A stretch of 64,000 nucleotides of DNA. Source: Hysterangium stoloniferum. Taxonomy: Eukaryota; Basidiomycota; Agaricomycetes; Hysterangiales; Hysterangiaceae. A program made the translations under genes and the position numbers. Numbering within the stretch: the stretch's first letter is position 1; each line of letters begins with the position of its first letter. The notes beneath the pieces are model-generated. The model had not been told where the DNA came from. It was given only the letters and a program-made list of their open reading frames with translations, and made no database searches. Below, in pieces: positions 43,970 through 56,153 of this stretch. The DNA lies in the NCBI GenBank assembly GCA_015178975.1, contig WHVD01000043.1, positions 558,001 to 622,000 on the forward strand, given 5' to 3'.

Positions 43970-45590
43970 GACGGCCCAGGTTCATACTATTCATCCATTG
44001 CTGTAGCTTTTAGATGTGACGATGGTAAGGTAGATTCAGGATTGTGAGGTACTGTACGTCCTTGCGAATGTCAAAGCTGACATCTAGTTGTGTCTCCTTG
44101 GCGAGCGCCTTTATGGCGACGAACTCACCAGCATTGTTTTGATAAAACGATCTGGAAGCCACATAATTATGTTCCGGGGGGTATTTTCCGGAAAACGAAG
44201 TCGTAATTCGAATTCCTCAACGGTGTCGACACACCAGTGAAAGGTGTAGAGACTAACGCATAGGAAGGAACAGGGGACGACAACTAACGTTCAAGAAGGC
44301 CACGGATCTAGTCGAATAGTCCTTTAATATTAGATTGAATCGAATGAATTTTTTTCGCTAGTACTCGCAATGATATAATTCAAACATGACAATGGGTGGA
44401 ATGAACTCCAGTCTATTGACATGGAAGCAGTAGGGGAACTGTCGGGATAGGGAGTAAAATAAATCGCCGTGGCTTGTAGTTTGACGATAACGACTGAAAT
44501 ATTGAAACAGACCATAAACCGGAATGACTGCTCCACGCGGCGGGTCGTGGGTATTCTTCAGCTCTTAGTTAATATGGTATTCCGCCTGACATGACCACGA
44601 GCTATCTTTCTCTTATACAAGGCGAAAGATTACGCCATGTGAAGAAATGTCGGTGTCTTGATCATGGTGTTCATTGGTTTGGCCCGGCTTCCTGGTCTCC
44701 CAAACAAAGGACACAAGAAGGATGGTGGGACGGCCTTCTTTGAGACGTCGTAATGATATTAGATTGACATTGTTACTGTTAGTATATGCGATGCGATTTC
44801 AGCGAGTAGTCATTGGGGTGTATTCAATACCAGTGTAGAGAACCTCGCAGCGACTATTTCAAGTGACGATCTTCGCTTCTAAATTGTATCAAATTATGTA
44901 GCGTCATACAACTCTCAAGTCTGCGTCCTGTTTGAAATTATTGTCATTGATAAATAGGATATCAGTCTAGCCGCTGGTGGTGGCCGCAAGTGTATTCAAG
45001 GCATGTATAACATCAACGCCTGCAACATGCAGAGCGCGCGGCGGCGGCGAAAAGTGACTGTATGCGCTCTTATATTTGCTCGGCCTATGGCAGCTTTATT
45101 GTCAAGTTTTCAGTGGAAGAGAATTAGTTTAAGGAATTCGCCCAGCATATGGACTCGCACGGTGTGGAGGCCCTTGGTGGGAAGATCATGGATCTTGTCG
45201 ATTGAACATTATTACCCTTAAGGTATGATGAGCCCGAACGAGACATGCGTCGAATTGGGGGTGGGGAGACCTTTTTCAGACCTCCAGTGATACCTTACTT
45301 TAAAATGCGAATGTTAGTCTAATCACGGCTAGTGCAAATGTATTCAACACATTTATGGGGACAACTGAGGAGCTCGCGGCGATAATGAAAAGTGACTATA
45401 TAATTATTACATAGGTTCAAACCATATAGACTTATAACATCTGCAACCCCGGCTGCAATCCTGGTTTGGTTGAGATGTGTCGCCATCATCGAAGAGAAAT
45501 GATTAGAAAGTGTGTCCAATCGATGGTGTAAGACCTTTGTCAGGGCAACCATGTGCCTTCAACACTGATAGGGGGGTCTAATTAGACCGT
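43970..45590 (-). repeat. R1 modules E, H and D
   Basis: E relic at about 43980-44260, then H to 44750, then D to 45590 (SSMMATHLNQTR near 45500 on minus). All interrupted. No gene supported. Confidence 0.45.
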
Positions 45591-46185
45591 ACCGACACAC
45601 GAGTGGAAGGTGTGGCGACCACGCAAAAGAAGGAACGCGCGGTGAAATCTAAAGTTTTTTAAGCAAAGAATTGAAGAATTTGTCGTTGGCCGTGCCGCGC
45701 ATAATCTCACAATGTGGAAGGAGGGAAACAAGAATGGCGATGGTATTGACGCTGCGCACTGTGGTACACGCAGATTCTGGCTCGGAAGATCCAGCTATCA
45801 GCTTCAGAGTCAACTCCATTACTTTTTCGCCAGACACTAGGATAACCCAATCTGGGCTCGTGTGGGTCAGAATGAGACTGGTAGGACAGTTTCATGGGTG
45901 GATGTAAGACGGTGCTAGAAGATAAAATATAGTGAACGTACCGTACGATGGGCCCAATGAACGAAGAAACCACATTCAGCTGGTTGATGTGATCGGTGAG
46001 AAGTGTGCTGTCGTTGAAGAAGGTTTCCAAGGAGCCAATACTCCGAGACAGTGAGTTCGACGTGTACCAATCAAGATGAAGTGTAAATGAGGCTATATGC
46101 ATGGGTATGTCGCCCAATGAAACCCTCAATACAGCGCCGGCAATATCTCGAAACCATGCATCTTGGTGAATGCAACACAATAGAA
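45591..46185 (-). pseudogene. R1 gene relic (c2-c3)
   Basis: Minus: c2 from about 46180 (CCIHQDAWFRDIAGAVLRVS, STLLTDHINQLNVVSSFIG), intron 4 near 45944-45881, then c3 (MELTLKLIAGSSEPESACTT). The c3 end differs: it loses VSVGSN. b and c1 are missing. Confidence 0.65.
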
Positions 46186-47062
46186 GCTGGATAGGAGACT
46201 CATAAAAGTCAAGAAATGGACTGGTGAGGTAATGTCATGCACAAATGAAAGACAATATGCAAGAGAAAAGATGGTGAAGATAGTGTATTAAGGACTCCAC
46301 AAGCAAGGAAACTACCAAGTTGATATGAGTGGAGAGCAGCACCGTGTTATCATTGAAGAAGGTTGGCAAGGCGACAAATTTCCAATACAGTGATTACTAC
46401 GTCGAAAAATGAATACGACCCCTGAAGGATGTCATGTTTATGTTTATTCCATCCACACGATATTGAATACGGGTTAAAGGCCCTTGTTTATTGCGAGGTT
46501 TTGGGCTATAAGATCACCGACCCTGGAGATTAAAAATGGATTTTGAAGATAAGATTCGCGTGAACGACAGAAATGTTGTCCTGGATTAGTGATTATTCCT
46601 ACTGTTCTTTGTTATTCTTCAATGACTTCCTTCGTGTGATCCTAGGTAAGTGACGTGGGAACCGAGGTGGCGGGGCTTCGTCGAGATTTGGGAGCGGTAT
46701 TCTACATGATGGGATGGTCATTAATGAATTCGATGTGGTTCTAGCCACAACTAGCACTTAATATAATCAATATATGTGTGAGAAAGAGCTGTAGAGCATG
46801 CTGCGAGGGAAATAGTGGCTGTATGCGCTCTTAAATTGGATCATACTACTATGTGGCTTGAAAATACGGTTACAAAGCGAGTTGAGAAAAGATCAATAGG
46901 ACTGCTCCTGCCCGTGTGGTTGAAATGTGAAGAGACAGGGTTGAAAATCGAGGGGAATTGATCGAGAAAGACCTTCCCCTGGGCATCCTATTAAATCAAA
47001 ACTGAGGCCATGTTAAAATTAGACGACACGGACGCACCGGTGAGTGGTGTGGCGACGATGCA
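46186..47062 (-). repeat. Divergent R1 subfamily, D-like
   Basis: Shares long stretches with 59.15-59.75 kb ('tgggctataagatcaccgaccctggaga'). No open frame of note. Confidence 0.4.
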
Positions 47063-47480
47063 TCAGAAGGCATTGACAGCGAGGACTAGACCTTTATAGT
47101 CGATCATGGATGCTTCGTTGATTGAGCCGCGGATCACGTCCCAATGTACAAGGAGAGAAACCAGAATGGCGATGGTATTGAAGCTGCGCACCGTGGGAGA
47201 CGCGAGACCATGGTCGGAAGATCCAGCTATCAGGATCAGAGTAACCCCGATTATTTCTTCGGCGCATAATGCAGCAACTCTGTTCGATGTGATGAGACGA
47301 TGGCAAACCAATGTTAAAGGTGACATCTAGCGGTTTCTCCTTGGCTAGCATGATTGCGGTGACTAACTCATCAGTATTATTTTTGATAAAACGGCCTGGA
47401 ACCCTCATAGTTATGTTCCGGGGCTTTTTCTTCCAGAAAATGGAGACATAAGTCGAATTCGTCAATGCTACCGACACATC
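47063..47480 (-). pseudogene. Divergent E joined to c3-like segment
   Basis: A 127-aa minus frame (47477-47094) reads RFIKNNTDELVTAIMLAKEK and then NNRGYSDPDSWIFRPWSR, linking module E text to c3-phase text with a deletion between them. Function unknown. Confidence 0.45.
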
Positions 47481-47811
47481 AGTGAAAGGTATGGCGACTA
47501 GGCATAGGAAGGAACAGGTGACGACAATTAACGTTCAAGAGTCCGACGTATCTTGTAGAAGAGTTCCTTAATATTAGATCGACTCAAATGATTGTTTCGT
47601 TACTCCTCTAACTGAAATAATTCAAACATGGCAGTTGGAATGGAATCCAGTCAACCGAACGCACTCAATTGCGGTGCTTACTGAAATTCTGAGAGCCATA
47701 GTGTAATCTCTCAACGATATTGGAGTAGGGAACATTTAAAAGTGTCCCTGGTGACTTTGTTCTACAAAAGGTCAAGTGGCCTAGTTACACACCTTGATAT
47801 AGTTATAGACA
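47481..47811 (-). repeat. Module H-like spacer
   Basis: The H match fades near 47660. The rest is unassigned. Confidence 0.35.
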
Positions 47812-48345
47812 ATGCAAGATTTGAATGACTCACTCCAGAAATTTATTGAAACATCTCCACCTCGTTTGTGGTACGACGTATCGATAAAATCCTCCAATAA
47901 CCGGTCTGAAGAATCAAGGGATGATTCGGACAATAGGGTCGGTGACACGGGACGGAAGGCGTCAATCCCCTTTTATTTGCACGGAGTGGTCGCACATAGA
48001 CATACTTTCAATTCTGGGTCAACCATTGACTTGCTGCTATATTCTTGAAACCTATCCTTACCACCTCTTGACGGTGCAGCGGATCATTTATCGACAATTT
48101 CTCATGAGTGACTGAGTCTACTATTGGTTCCATTAATTGATATGTTGTCATTGGATGTAGATCATGGCCATGCCAAGTTCCTAGATGGAACGAAAGAAGA
48201 TACTCCCCTGAAAATTGTGAATAACCCTGAGGATAATTCTTCAACGGTTCCCGGTGAGTCCTTCATACCTCCCCTTGAGATACAACTGAGAAGTCGTCAA
48301 TCGGAATTAGGTGCATCCTCTCATCACTCGTGCGCAGCGTCCTGA
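47812..48345 (+). other. Two adjacent short open frames, unrecognised
   Basis: 47812-48048 (MQDLNDSLQKFIETSPP, NNRSEESRDDSDNRVGD) and 48124-48345 (LIDMLSLDVDHGHAKFLDGT, VPGESFIPPLEIQLRSRQS). They could be exons of a small gene, but splice sites are not convincing and there is no second copy in the window. Low confidence of coding. Confidence 0.3.
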
Positions 48346-48920
48346 TTGGCGAGCCAAATAGCATACATTTCTCCCGAGCTTCTCTTGTCGTCGTATAGTG
48401 GTGGTGGTGGGGTAATGGACTCATCTGTCTGGCATGTTAGCGGTGTTGGTATTTCACACGAGATATGTTTGGATGAATCAAAATCCTTTGGTAAGGTTGG
48501 AGACGGGGAGGCACCACGGGGAAGGTCTTGAGTAGAGTCTTCGCAGCCTGGAGTTGAATGGCCTTTGCCGATAGAGCCGATCGATTTCCAGGTGACTTTT
48601 AAAATGACATTTTGGATGCCAGCAGGTATAGATGGTGGGCAGCAGTAATTGGAAGTTCGAAGATGATACGGGATAGTGTTGTACCAGCGTTGATTCTACG
48701 TGAAGTATAGAAGTGGGCAACGACTTGCTGACCTTCTTCCTTCTACAACGAGCTTGACACAGAGGTAAATGAAATTCGCTGTCGTTGTTGGATTGTAGTA
48801 GATGTCGAAGGTGCGTTTTATAGACCGTTTGAAGCCATCTTAGAACTACTCCGGCGGAGGGCCTGAAATTCCGAACGTGGGGTGCCACGGCGGTGGCCGA
48901 TGCCTTATCTTCGCTTATTA
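48346..48920. other. Single-copy stretch, nothing assigned
   Basis: Open on the minus strand (48888-48478, 136 aa, Arg/Ser/Leu-rich, unlike any family I know) and partly on plus. Not matched to R1. Confidence 0.3.
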
Positions 48921-49589
48921 CAAAATGAAATTCTGATAGAGAACGGGCGATGTTTATGATTGTTGGAATACGAAGTGAGTCTCGTTACAACGGATAAGGA
49001 CTACAATACATGTATCGTCCTTATATGTATACGCCTAATAACTGCTTACTAATATAGGCGTATGGTCCGTGCTCCTTGTTGCTCGCATATCAGATTCCCA
49101 AAATCCAACAATGTTGAAATAGACTCGTGCGCCCAAGCTTAAGTTAAACTTACACAACGATACTAAACAACACTGTCCCATCCCGTATCAAGCTTATATG
49201 ACAGTACCCAGCTACTGTGTCCCAACTGTATATCAGGTCTAGAATCTGACAGCGATGAGTTGAGTGCAAATGTCACCTACCAGTTCACTAAATCCGAGCT
49301 CATTACATAATGGATAGTTTCACACTTTAGAATTCTCGTTGACAATGGTCGACTTCAACATCACCGCTGCCTTCTATCACCGTCGTTTTTTGCTGCCGGC
49401 CGCCTAATATTATCATCGTTCTTTCCACTGTCACCGTTGCCGTCGACATCGCCGCTGCCTTCTATCACTGTCGTTTTTCGTTGCTGGCCGCCCAATATTA
49501 CCGTCGTTCCATCCACTATCACCTCCGCCGCTGCCCACTGTCGCCGCCGCCGCTGCCCACTGTCGCCGCCGCCGCCGCCGCCCATATCA

Positions 49590-50160
49590 TTGCCGTTGAT
49601 GTCAGATACCGAGTCTGTGCTATCCCAGCCTAGCACCCAGTACAATCGGAATCCTTCAGGATCCAATCAATACAAGCACTGCTGTGAGTAATCTTCTACT
49701 GCCTCATATAATTATGGTTAACATCTTTCGAATAACCATTCATAGCGCCTTCTAAAGACGAAAACATAAAACAACTTCTCATTGAATACGACTGAAGTGG
49801 CATTACCAACTGTAAGGTACTCAGCAAGCTACTTCTTGCAGAGCATGGGATCCAGATGAGGTACGATTTGTATCACTCCCTAGACATTCAACCTCACTTC
49901 TTTCTTTTATTAGTGAAGCAACTATTGCTCGCCGTCGCAGGGTAGCTTGGCTTACAAGGCAGTGGTACTACAATAAAGAACCTCCTGACAACCGTGAAGC
50001 GGCAACTCGTTCTTGACCAAATGGCTCAGGATCCCACAATTGAAGCCGACAAGGACCATGGGTAGTGAAGGGAGCCATCGCTGCAGGGACTGGGGTTAAC
50101 TTAACACGGTATGTGTGTGCGTTGCAGCCTACTGTATTTTTTAATAATTCTTTCTAGAAG
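49590..50160 (+). pseudogene. Integrase-like gene fragment (fossil)
   Basis: Pieces resemble an integrase-core gene family common in mushroom genomes that carries short introns: KHCCE, SKLLLAEHGIQM and SEATIARRRRVAWLTRQW. Only the N-terminal region is left and it has several breaks. Family placement is from memory of the motif order and is tentative. Confidence 0.45.
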
Positions 50161-50486
50161 TTTTATCAGCCTGAACAACGAGGCATAGCAGCAGATCAAA
50201 AAAGCTGTTGCGGTTTTTGGATAAAAAGCACTATGTATAATACTTTATATAGTTTATATATTTTAAACTTCAGCTTGAGAATACAGTGGAAAGTACTCAT
50301 CTGTTTTATTCAAAAATGTTGAATTGCAATTACACAGTGACATCATGGGGCATTGGGATCAACAGTACATGATGAAGCTAACTAGTGTACAGTCCTCTGC
50401 ATGATTTTTTATTCATAATTATTCACACTATAATAAATATAATCTACATTTTTATGATGCTTATTATGCTGTAAATCAAACTGCTA

Positions 50487-51222
50487 AACATTGTTATGAC
50501 CATGTCGCAACCCGACAGTCCCCAAGGTTATCGCCACCTATCGACGATTCAAGTTATCGCTCAAGTCATCGCATCGGAAACCGTTGGTCTCCCGATGCTG
50601 ACATATGCTTTTGCAGTGATCAAACTCCGTTTACACCCCCGTCAAAATATACTCATACTATCTGGTTAAACTCTGATACACCCCCTTTTATTATGATGAT
50701 CCGTCCTACTCTATGTTTCACATATGTCTATATATACTTGTAACCCTCAGACTATTTCCTTTTCTCGTAATTCTGCTCTCGGTTATTTCATGGCCTCTGA
50801 ACTAATCATAGCCTTCCTGTTCCTAGTCACTGTTTTCCGCTCTTCTCCTAGTTAGTATTTTCTAGATGCCGAATATTTGTATATGAACCCGCTGTAGTTG
50901 TAGTTACTAGGCAATCAGAATATCGACTCAGAATACCCTCTTACACCTCTAGAAGTCTCATACTAAGTATCCCGCTATCTGCCTTTGCATGCACTCGCCC
51001 ACTCTTGGTTCCCGACCCCTTGGCCCGACACTTGACTTATCCTTTGGTTCCGATCAGTAACTCACCGAGAGGTACTCATTAGGACTAGTCTTCACCCGTC
51101 TGAAATTTAAGGACACCTGACAGATAGTTGTGAGGGCACAGCACATAAGCTGAAGCCAAGTCCTTCCGATCGGTCCCTGTTGGCCTACTGACACTAATCA
51201 GTTTTCAGTTCTTAACAAATAT
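50487..51222 (+). mobile_element. Solo LTR, family LTR-A, nested
   Basis: The element spans 50492-51217 (726 bp), TGTTATGACCATG to GTTCTTAACA, with flanks AACAT and AATAT (5-bp duplication, one difference). It aligns with 410-1465 apart from the minisatellite. It is younger than the element it sits in. Fossil. Confidence 0.8.
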
Positions 51223-51863
51223 TGACCAAGGATGGCTGACTCATCAACACAACTGAAGCGCTGATTAACCTGTCAAACTCAAAATTCAAAATTCATGCTA
51301 AGCTGGTAGGTGACATTTGCACTTAACTCATTGCTGTCAGAATCTAGACCTGATACAGTTGGGACACCATACCAGCCATACCGTACCTTATAACACATGT
51401 ATTACCATCTCAGCTGCACATTAACCGAAGAGTATTTAACTACAAGAGTTACACACCCATACCTCAGTCGAATCACCCTTACGTGTCGACTGAGGTATGT
51501 TATTATCTTCTTGATTATAGTCACAATAGCTTAACAAGAACAAGAACATGTCATAGTATATTTGTTATAGGTAACAAATATAGTCAAATCACCCTTATGT
51601 GTCGACTGAGTATATTTGTTATAAACAATGATAAATGTTGATGCAACCTCATCAAAGTTGGTGTGCAGCAGTGACTTGACTAAAACATGATGACATAATC
51701 ACATTTGATGTGTCTCTGACCAATAAATGCCGGGGCAGAAAAAGAAGACCAAAGCCAAGAATGTCATAAGCTGGGTAGTGTGACCTTTTCTGCTCCCGTT
51801 CTCAGACTTCGTGTAGTTTTATTAAAAAGACTTTAGTTTGTTTTAAGAATTAAAATTTTTAAT

Positions 51864-52561
51864 TACAGCTGTTCCGAGTACCGACGGCGGTGTTCAAAAT
51901 TTAAAAAAAAAGTTCCGCTTTTGACCTACAGACAAATTGTGCTATATGTCAGGAATGAGACCCAATTAAGACACAGTATTTTGGGGTGTATATGATATAG
52001 TAGAGATCTATATATTTATGTATATATTTGGCCTTATGACATCCTATTTAATATTCAGTGAGATATCAGTGCAATGGTTCCCCTGCATTCAATTATTTAT
52101 ATATTTGCATATAGGTTGGTGGAACTAATACTATCTATTGTATGAAAATATCCCCTGAGTTGTGAGGCCTAATGCTACCTTTTGAACAAGTTACACTACT
52201 CACTATCAAGGGTGCATACAGTAAGTAGCACAACTTATTCAAAAGGTGGTATTAAGCCTCACAACTCAGGTAATATTCTCATACAATAGATTGTATTAGT
52301 TCAACCAACCTATCTGTAAATATATGAATAATTGAATGCAGGGGAACCATTGCACTGATATCTCACTGAATATTAAATAGGATGTCATAAGGCCAAATAT
52401 ATACATAAATATATAGATATCTACTATATCATATACACCCCAAAATACTGTGTCTTAATTGGGTCCCATTCCTGACATATAGCACAATTTGTCTGTAGGT
52501 CAAAAGCGGAACTTTTTTTTTTAAATTTTGAACACCACCATCGGTACTCGGAACAGCTGTA
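51864..52561. mobile_element. Foldback MITE, 694 bp, TA duplication
   Basis: Two arms of about 330-345 bp run from CAGCTGTTCCGAGTACCG (51866) and its complement (ending 52559) and nearly meet at about 52212. The arms differ at several sites. TA flanks both ends (51864-51865 and 52560-52561), as in Tc1/mariner-type elements. It has no coding capacity and needs a transposase from elsewhere. Confidence 0.85.
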
Positions 52562-53225
52562 AGAAATAATCAGTCTTATGGGTGAAAATATCGGGAAAGT
52601 CTTTAAAACTTCCATCGCTCTTCTCCGAATTTGAGGTGGGTATATAGGTCTACAACTCAGACTTGAGTATTTCGAGTGTATTCAATAATTGAGGTATCCC
52701 TACCTTGCTAAATCAACACTGTCCTGAACTACTCTTCCCAGTCTTGGCAGCGTAAGATGTTTGTGTAGAAACTTGCTAAAGGCACCGTCGTCTTGAGCCA
52801 ATCGACCCATTATTTGCCCGTATTGTCAGCTTTGCCATCAGTGAAGCTTTTTTTCCACTGTGAAGGACTTTGATCCCAACCCTTTCCAAACTGACTCCAC
52901 AGTAATACCCTGGGCTAATTTGAATACTTGATGATGTCAGAATCCGTGAGATCATTCCCCAGTCATCGGCATGACTGCGATACAGGCTGAGGTTGGATTG
53001 GTGGATATCTTAACAACATTCGGTGGGTCATGGCAGCCCGTTTCTCCTTGACACTAAAATGTGCAGCATGTGACACAGATCACATGGCAATAGCATTATA
53101 CTTTCCTCACCCACTCTTCAACCCAAATCTCTATATGGTTTTCAGCTAGTTGTATATGGTGCTCATCACCAGGGGCCCTGATAACATAAATGGTGGCCAG
53201 GTTCATTACAACCCCCATCATTCCA

Positions 53226-53600
53226 TCGTTCTATTACAGGTTGGCGGATGTAAACCCAGTATAACAGAAGAAGTTGAAAAGGATTTGTCATGGCAAAGCC
53301 ACGTTCTCCACGTTCGAGGTTTTCACATTCAAGAAAATATTTCCAGGCCAGACCCTTACGTACCTTAATAAAATCTACATTGAGAAATTTGGTCTCACAT
53401 CACTCTTCGTCTTGCTCAGACGTTGCACAAAATTCAAGCCGATTGATGTGGCAAGGGTGAAGAAAGAAATCATGTTGCTTACCATTAACCCGACTAGACT
53501 ATCACTTGCCTTGGGTTTCTCCTCATTGAAGGTTTTGATAAAATTAGACAGACAGCGCGCGCTCTCACCAAAAAAAGTTCCAGGTTGACACTATGCCAAC
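53226..53600 (+). pseudogene. R1 module A, copy 5
   Basis: A 104-aa frame (53274-53588) in the conserved phase: KKIFPGQTLTYLNKIYIEKF, LTSLFVLLRRCTKFKPIDVA, NPTRLSLALGFSSLKVLIKL. The longest clean A frame in the main subfamily. The segment before 53340 differs from other copies, and a splice acceptor 'atatttccag' precedes the shared part. Confidence 0.5.
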
Positions 53601-53924
53601 TTGACAGCCGCAGCGGGTAAGCATAGCTCTGCACTGCAGTTGTGTTGTTCATGGCAATGCCACTTCTCGAATATCAGAAAAGCCATTTTGATTTCAACTC
53701 TGACGCTCAATAACACCCTAAATACTATATCATGGGGTGACAATTGTCAAAAATATTATTAGATGGTGTGTGAGCCTTCAGCAGAAGGCGCAAGAAAGTA
53801 GCAAGGCAACCAAATCCACTGGTTCCTATATAGTTCAAAGAAGGTGAGGGGATTTCCCTTACGAAGGCAGGGATGACATGCTGTGAATCCTGTGTAAGAA
53901 AAGCCACATGTCAATAAAACACTC
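53601..53924 (+). repeat. R1 upstream spacer
   Basis: As at 37566-37904. No gene. Confidence 0.45.
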
Positions 53925-53987
53925 CGACTGACTGCACCATAAAAGCCGGGCACCCCCTTCTAGTGCAAGTACAATTGCTACACAGAA
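53925..53987 (+). promoter_or_regulatory. Probable core promoter of R1 gene copy
   Basis: 'ccataaaagcc' at 53937-53947, about 40 bp before the ATG at 53988. Confidence 0.45.
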
Positions 53988-56153
53988 ATGTCTGCTTTCA
54001 ACGAGACAACTCTGGGGAATCACGATGAGGCAACGGTTCAGACCTACCTTGAAGGCGTTGAGGAGCTACCACCCTTAGTTTCCCCAGGTGTATTGAGTTC
54101 AGAGCAACGGGACCAGATCATTAAAACAGGGATGAGAGAGATATTCAGGGAGAAGCTTCGAGAACAATGGGGTTGTAACGAACCCAGCCATGATTTATGT
54201 TATCGGGCGCCAGATGATGAGCAGCACATAGTACTATCTGCAAGCCATATTGGGGTCTGGGTTGACGAGTGGGTGAGTAAAGTAAAATGCAATTTCCATG
54301 TGATCGTTGTCACATGCGGCACATTTCAGTGTCAAGGAGAAGCAACCTGCCATGACCCACCCACTGTTGTTCAGATATCCACCAAGATGACATGCAACCT
54401 CAGCCCGTATCATCGTCATGGTGAGGACTGGGGAATGATCTCACGGAGTCTTGTGACATCTTCAAGTATTGAAATTGGCCCCGGGTATTACTGTGGAGTC
54501 GGTTTGGAAAGGGTCGGGATGAAAATCCTCCACAGTGCAAAGAAAGCATTGCTGATGGGAAAGCTGACATTATACGGGCAAATAATAAGTCCATTTTCTC
54601 GCGACAATGGTGCCTTGAGCAAGATTCTACACAAGCATCTCACCCTGCCAAGATTGGGAAGACTGATTCAAGAGTGTGTTGATTTAGTGAGGTAGGGATA
54701 CCTCAGTGTCGATCATTGGATATGTTGAGATACGAAGTAATCTATAACAATATACTCAGTCTCGTATAAAGTAAACGAAAGACTGTATTCTATAATTGCT
54801 AACCTATAACAATATACTAATAAGAAATCAGTATCAGTTATGAAGCATTAATTCTAGAATATCTACTAACCTCAGTCTCGTATAAAGTAAACGAAAGACT
54901 GAGGAAAACTTTTCTAACTCAGAAGTATAGCATATATAGAACTTTTGACACCGCATACCCATCCGGCAGTTGTGGACCGTAGTGGACCTAAACACCGTCA
55001 TGTGACACAGACGCGTCGCGCTAATATTCCAACAGGATACACTCGAAATCCTTACGTCTGAATCGTAGACCTATATACCCGCCTCAAATTCGGAGCAGAG
55101 CGAGCAGGATTTTGAATGATTCCTATGTGTCTTCATTTCGCATGCAGCAGAGCAAAGGCTATACTTCCCAACTTATGCTATCTTTGTCTTCGGCCTTCTA
55201 TTACTGCCCCGGTGTCTATTGGCCAGCTAAAAATGCGTCAACTGCGATTACGTCATCACTTTACAACGTTTTAGTCAAGTCACCGCTGCACACCACCTTG
55301 GATGAGGTTGCATCAACATTTATCATACAAATCGCCGGTTATCATGATTTCTCAAGCATTTTCGGCCTTTGGTATATCGTGGAAACGATCTGCCGCGTTC
55401 GTCAACTATCTGTAGAGGAGCTCACGGCGATCAGAGGTTACTTTGAATTCTGGTTAAGAACGTGCGTCACGACCTTGCATGATTTCATCTTTCCCACCAA
55501 AAGCATAACAGACAAAGGGACCGGCGACTAATTTTCCCATCTGAATATCTTATACGGCTTCTCGTGTCTTGCATCCACCAAGATACATGGTTTCGAGATT
55601 TTGGTGCAGCGGCATTGAGGGTTATATTGGACGACATAAATGTGCATATAGGTCATTGACACTTCCTCGTGATTTGGCGACATCATGGGGAGTATTGACT
55701 CCTTGCAAACCTTCTTCCATGACAGCACGCTCCTCACCGATCACATCAACCAGCTGAATGTCGTTTCTTCGTTCATTGGGCTCATCGTCCGGTACGTTCA
55801 CCATATTTTACCTACCTGCACCGTCTTACATCCGCCTATGAACCTTTCCTACCAGTCTGATTCTGACGCACCCGATTCCAGACCGGGATCTCCTGTGGTC
55901 TGGCGAAGGAATAATCGAGTTGGCTCGGAAGCTGATAGCTGGACCTTCCGAGCCCGAATCTGCATGTACCACAGTACGCAGCCTGGATGCCATCCCCACG
56001 CTCGTTTCTCTTCTTCCGCATTGTGACATCATGCGCAGCTCGAGCAATGACCACTCCATCAGTTACGCGCTGCAGTGTTTATATTTGACCACACGTTCCT
56101 TCCTTTGTGTGGTCGCCACACCTGCCACTCGTGTGTCGGTGGAACCTAATTAG
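53988..56153 (+). pseudogene. R1 gene copy, all exons, frame broken in c2
   Basis: b1 53988-54272, b2 54330-54691, c1 55108-55461, c2 from 55512, c3 to 56153 (VSVEPN). b1, b2 and c1 are open. Intron 2 is 416 bp because it holds solo LTR 54723-55034; its own donor and acceptor are kept. In c2 a single base is missing near 55652 ('catataggtcattgac' for 'catatagcgtcattgac') and a further deletion lies near 55680, so the protein would stop early. Confidence 0.8.
54718..55039 (-). mobile_element. Solo LTR, family LTR-E (copia-like), with TSD
   Basis: The element spans 54723-55034 (312 bp), TGTTGAGATACG to TATTCCAACA, with the perfect duplication GGATA (54718-54722 and 55035-55039). The block CTCAGTCTCGTATAAAG is duplicated inside, as in the LTR-C family. 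It lies within R1 intron 2. Fossil. Confidence 0.9.

Larger units (their letters stand above)
48956..51632 (+). mobile_element. Composite insertion, LTR-element-like ends, TSD ATGAT
   Basis: The element spans 48961-51627, beginning TGTTGGAATACG and ending TTATAAACA, with the perfect duplication ATGAT (48956-48960 and 51628-51632). The flanks rejoin exon c1 exactly as at 12.74-12.79 kb. Inside are a broken integrase-like gene piece and a nested solo LTR. A block at 49216-49283 is inverted at 51303-51368, each about 255-260 bp from its end. It is broken; whether it is an LTR fossil or a TIR element with TGT...ACA ends is open. Confidence 0.7.
48921..53225 (-). pseudogene. R1 gene relic interrupted by two insertions
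   Basis: Minus strand. b1-b2 lie at about 53225-52700 (degraded), intron 2 and the c1 start at about 52690-52562 and 51863-51633, and c1 continues at 48960-48921. A foldback MITE (51866-52559) lies near the intron 2/c1 border, and a 2.67-kb element (48961-51627) splits c1. No intact frame remains. Confidence 0.7.

Noticed and set aside
49361-49691. Overlapping frames on both strands, Gly/Asp-rich and Pro/Ser-rich
   Set aside because: They come from GCC-type repeats ('cgccgccgcc'). Only the downstream plus-strand motifs look like a known gene.
51864-52561. Palindrome as an assembly artefact
   Set aside because: The arms differ at several sites and TA flanks both ends, as for a transposed element. 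Read support would settle it.
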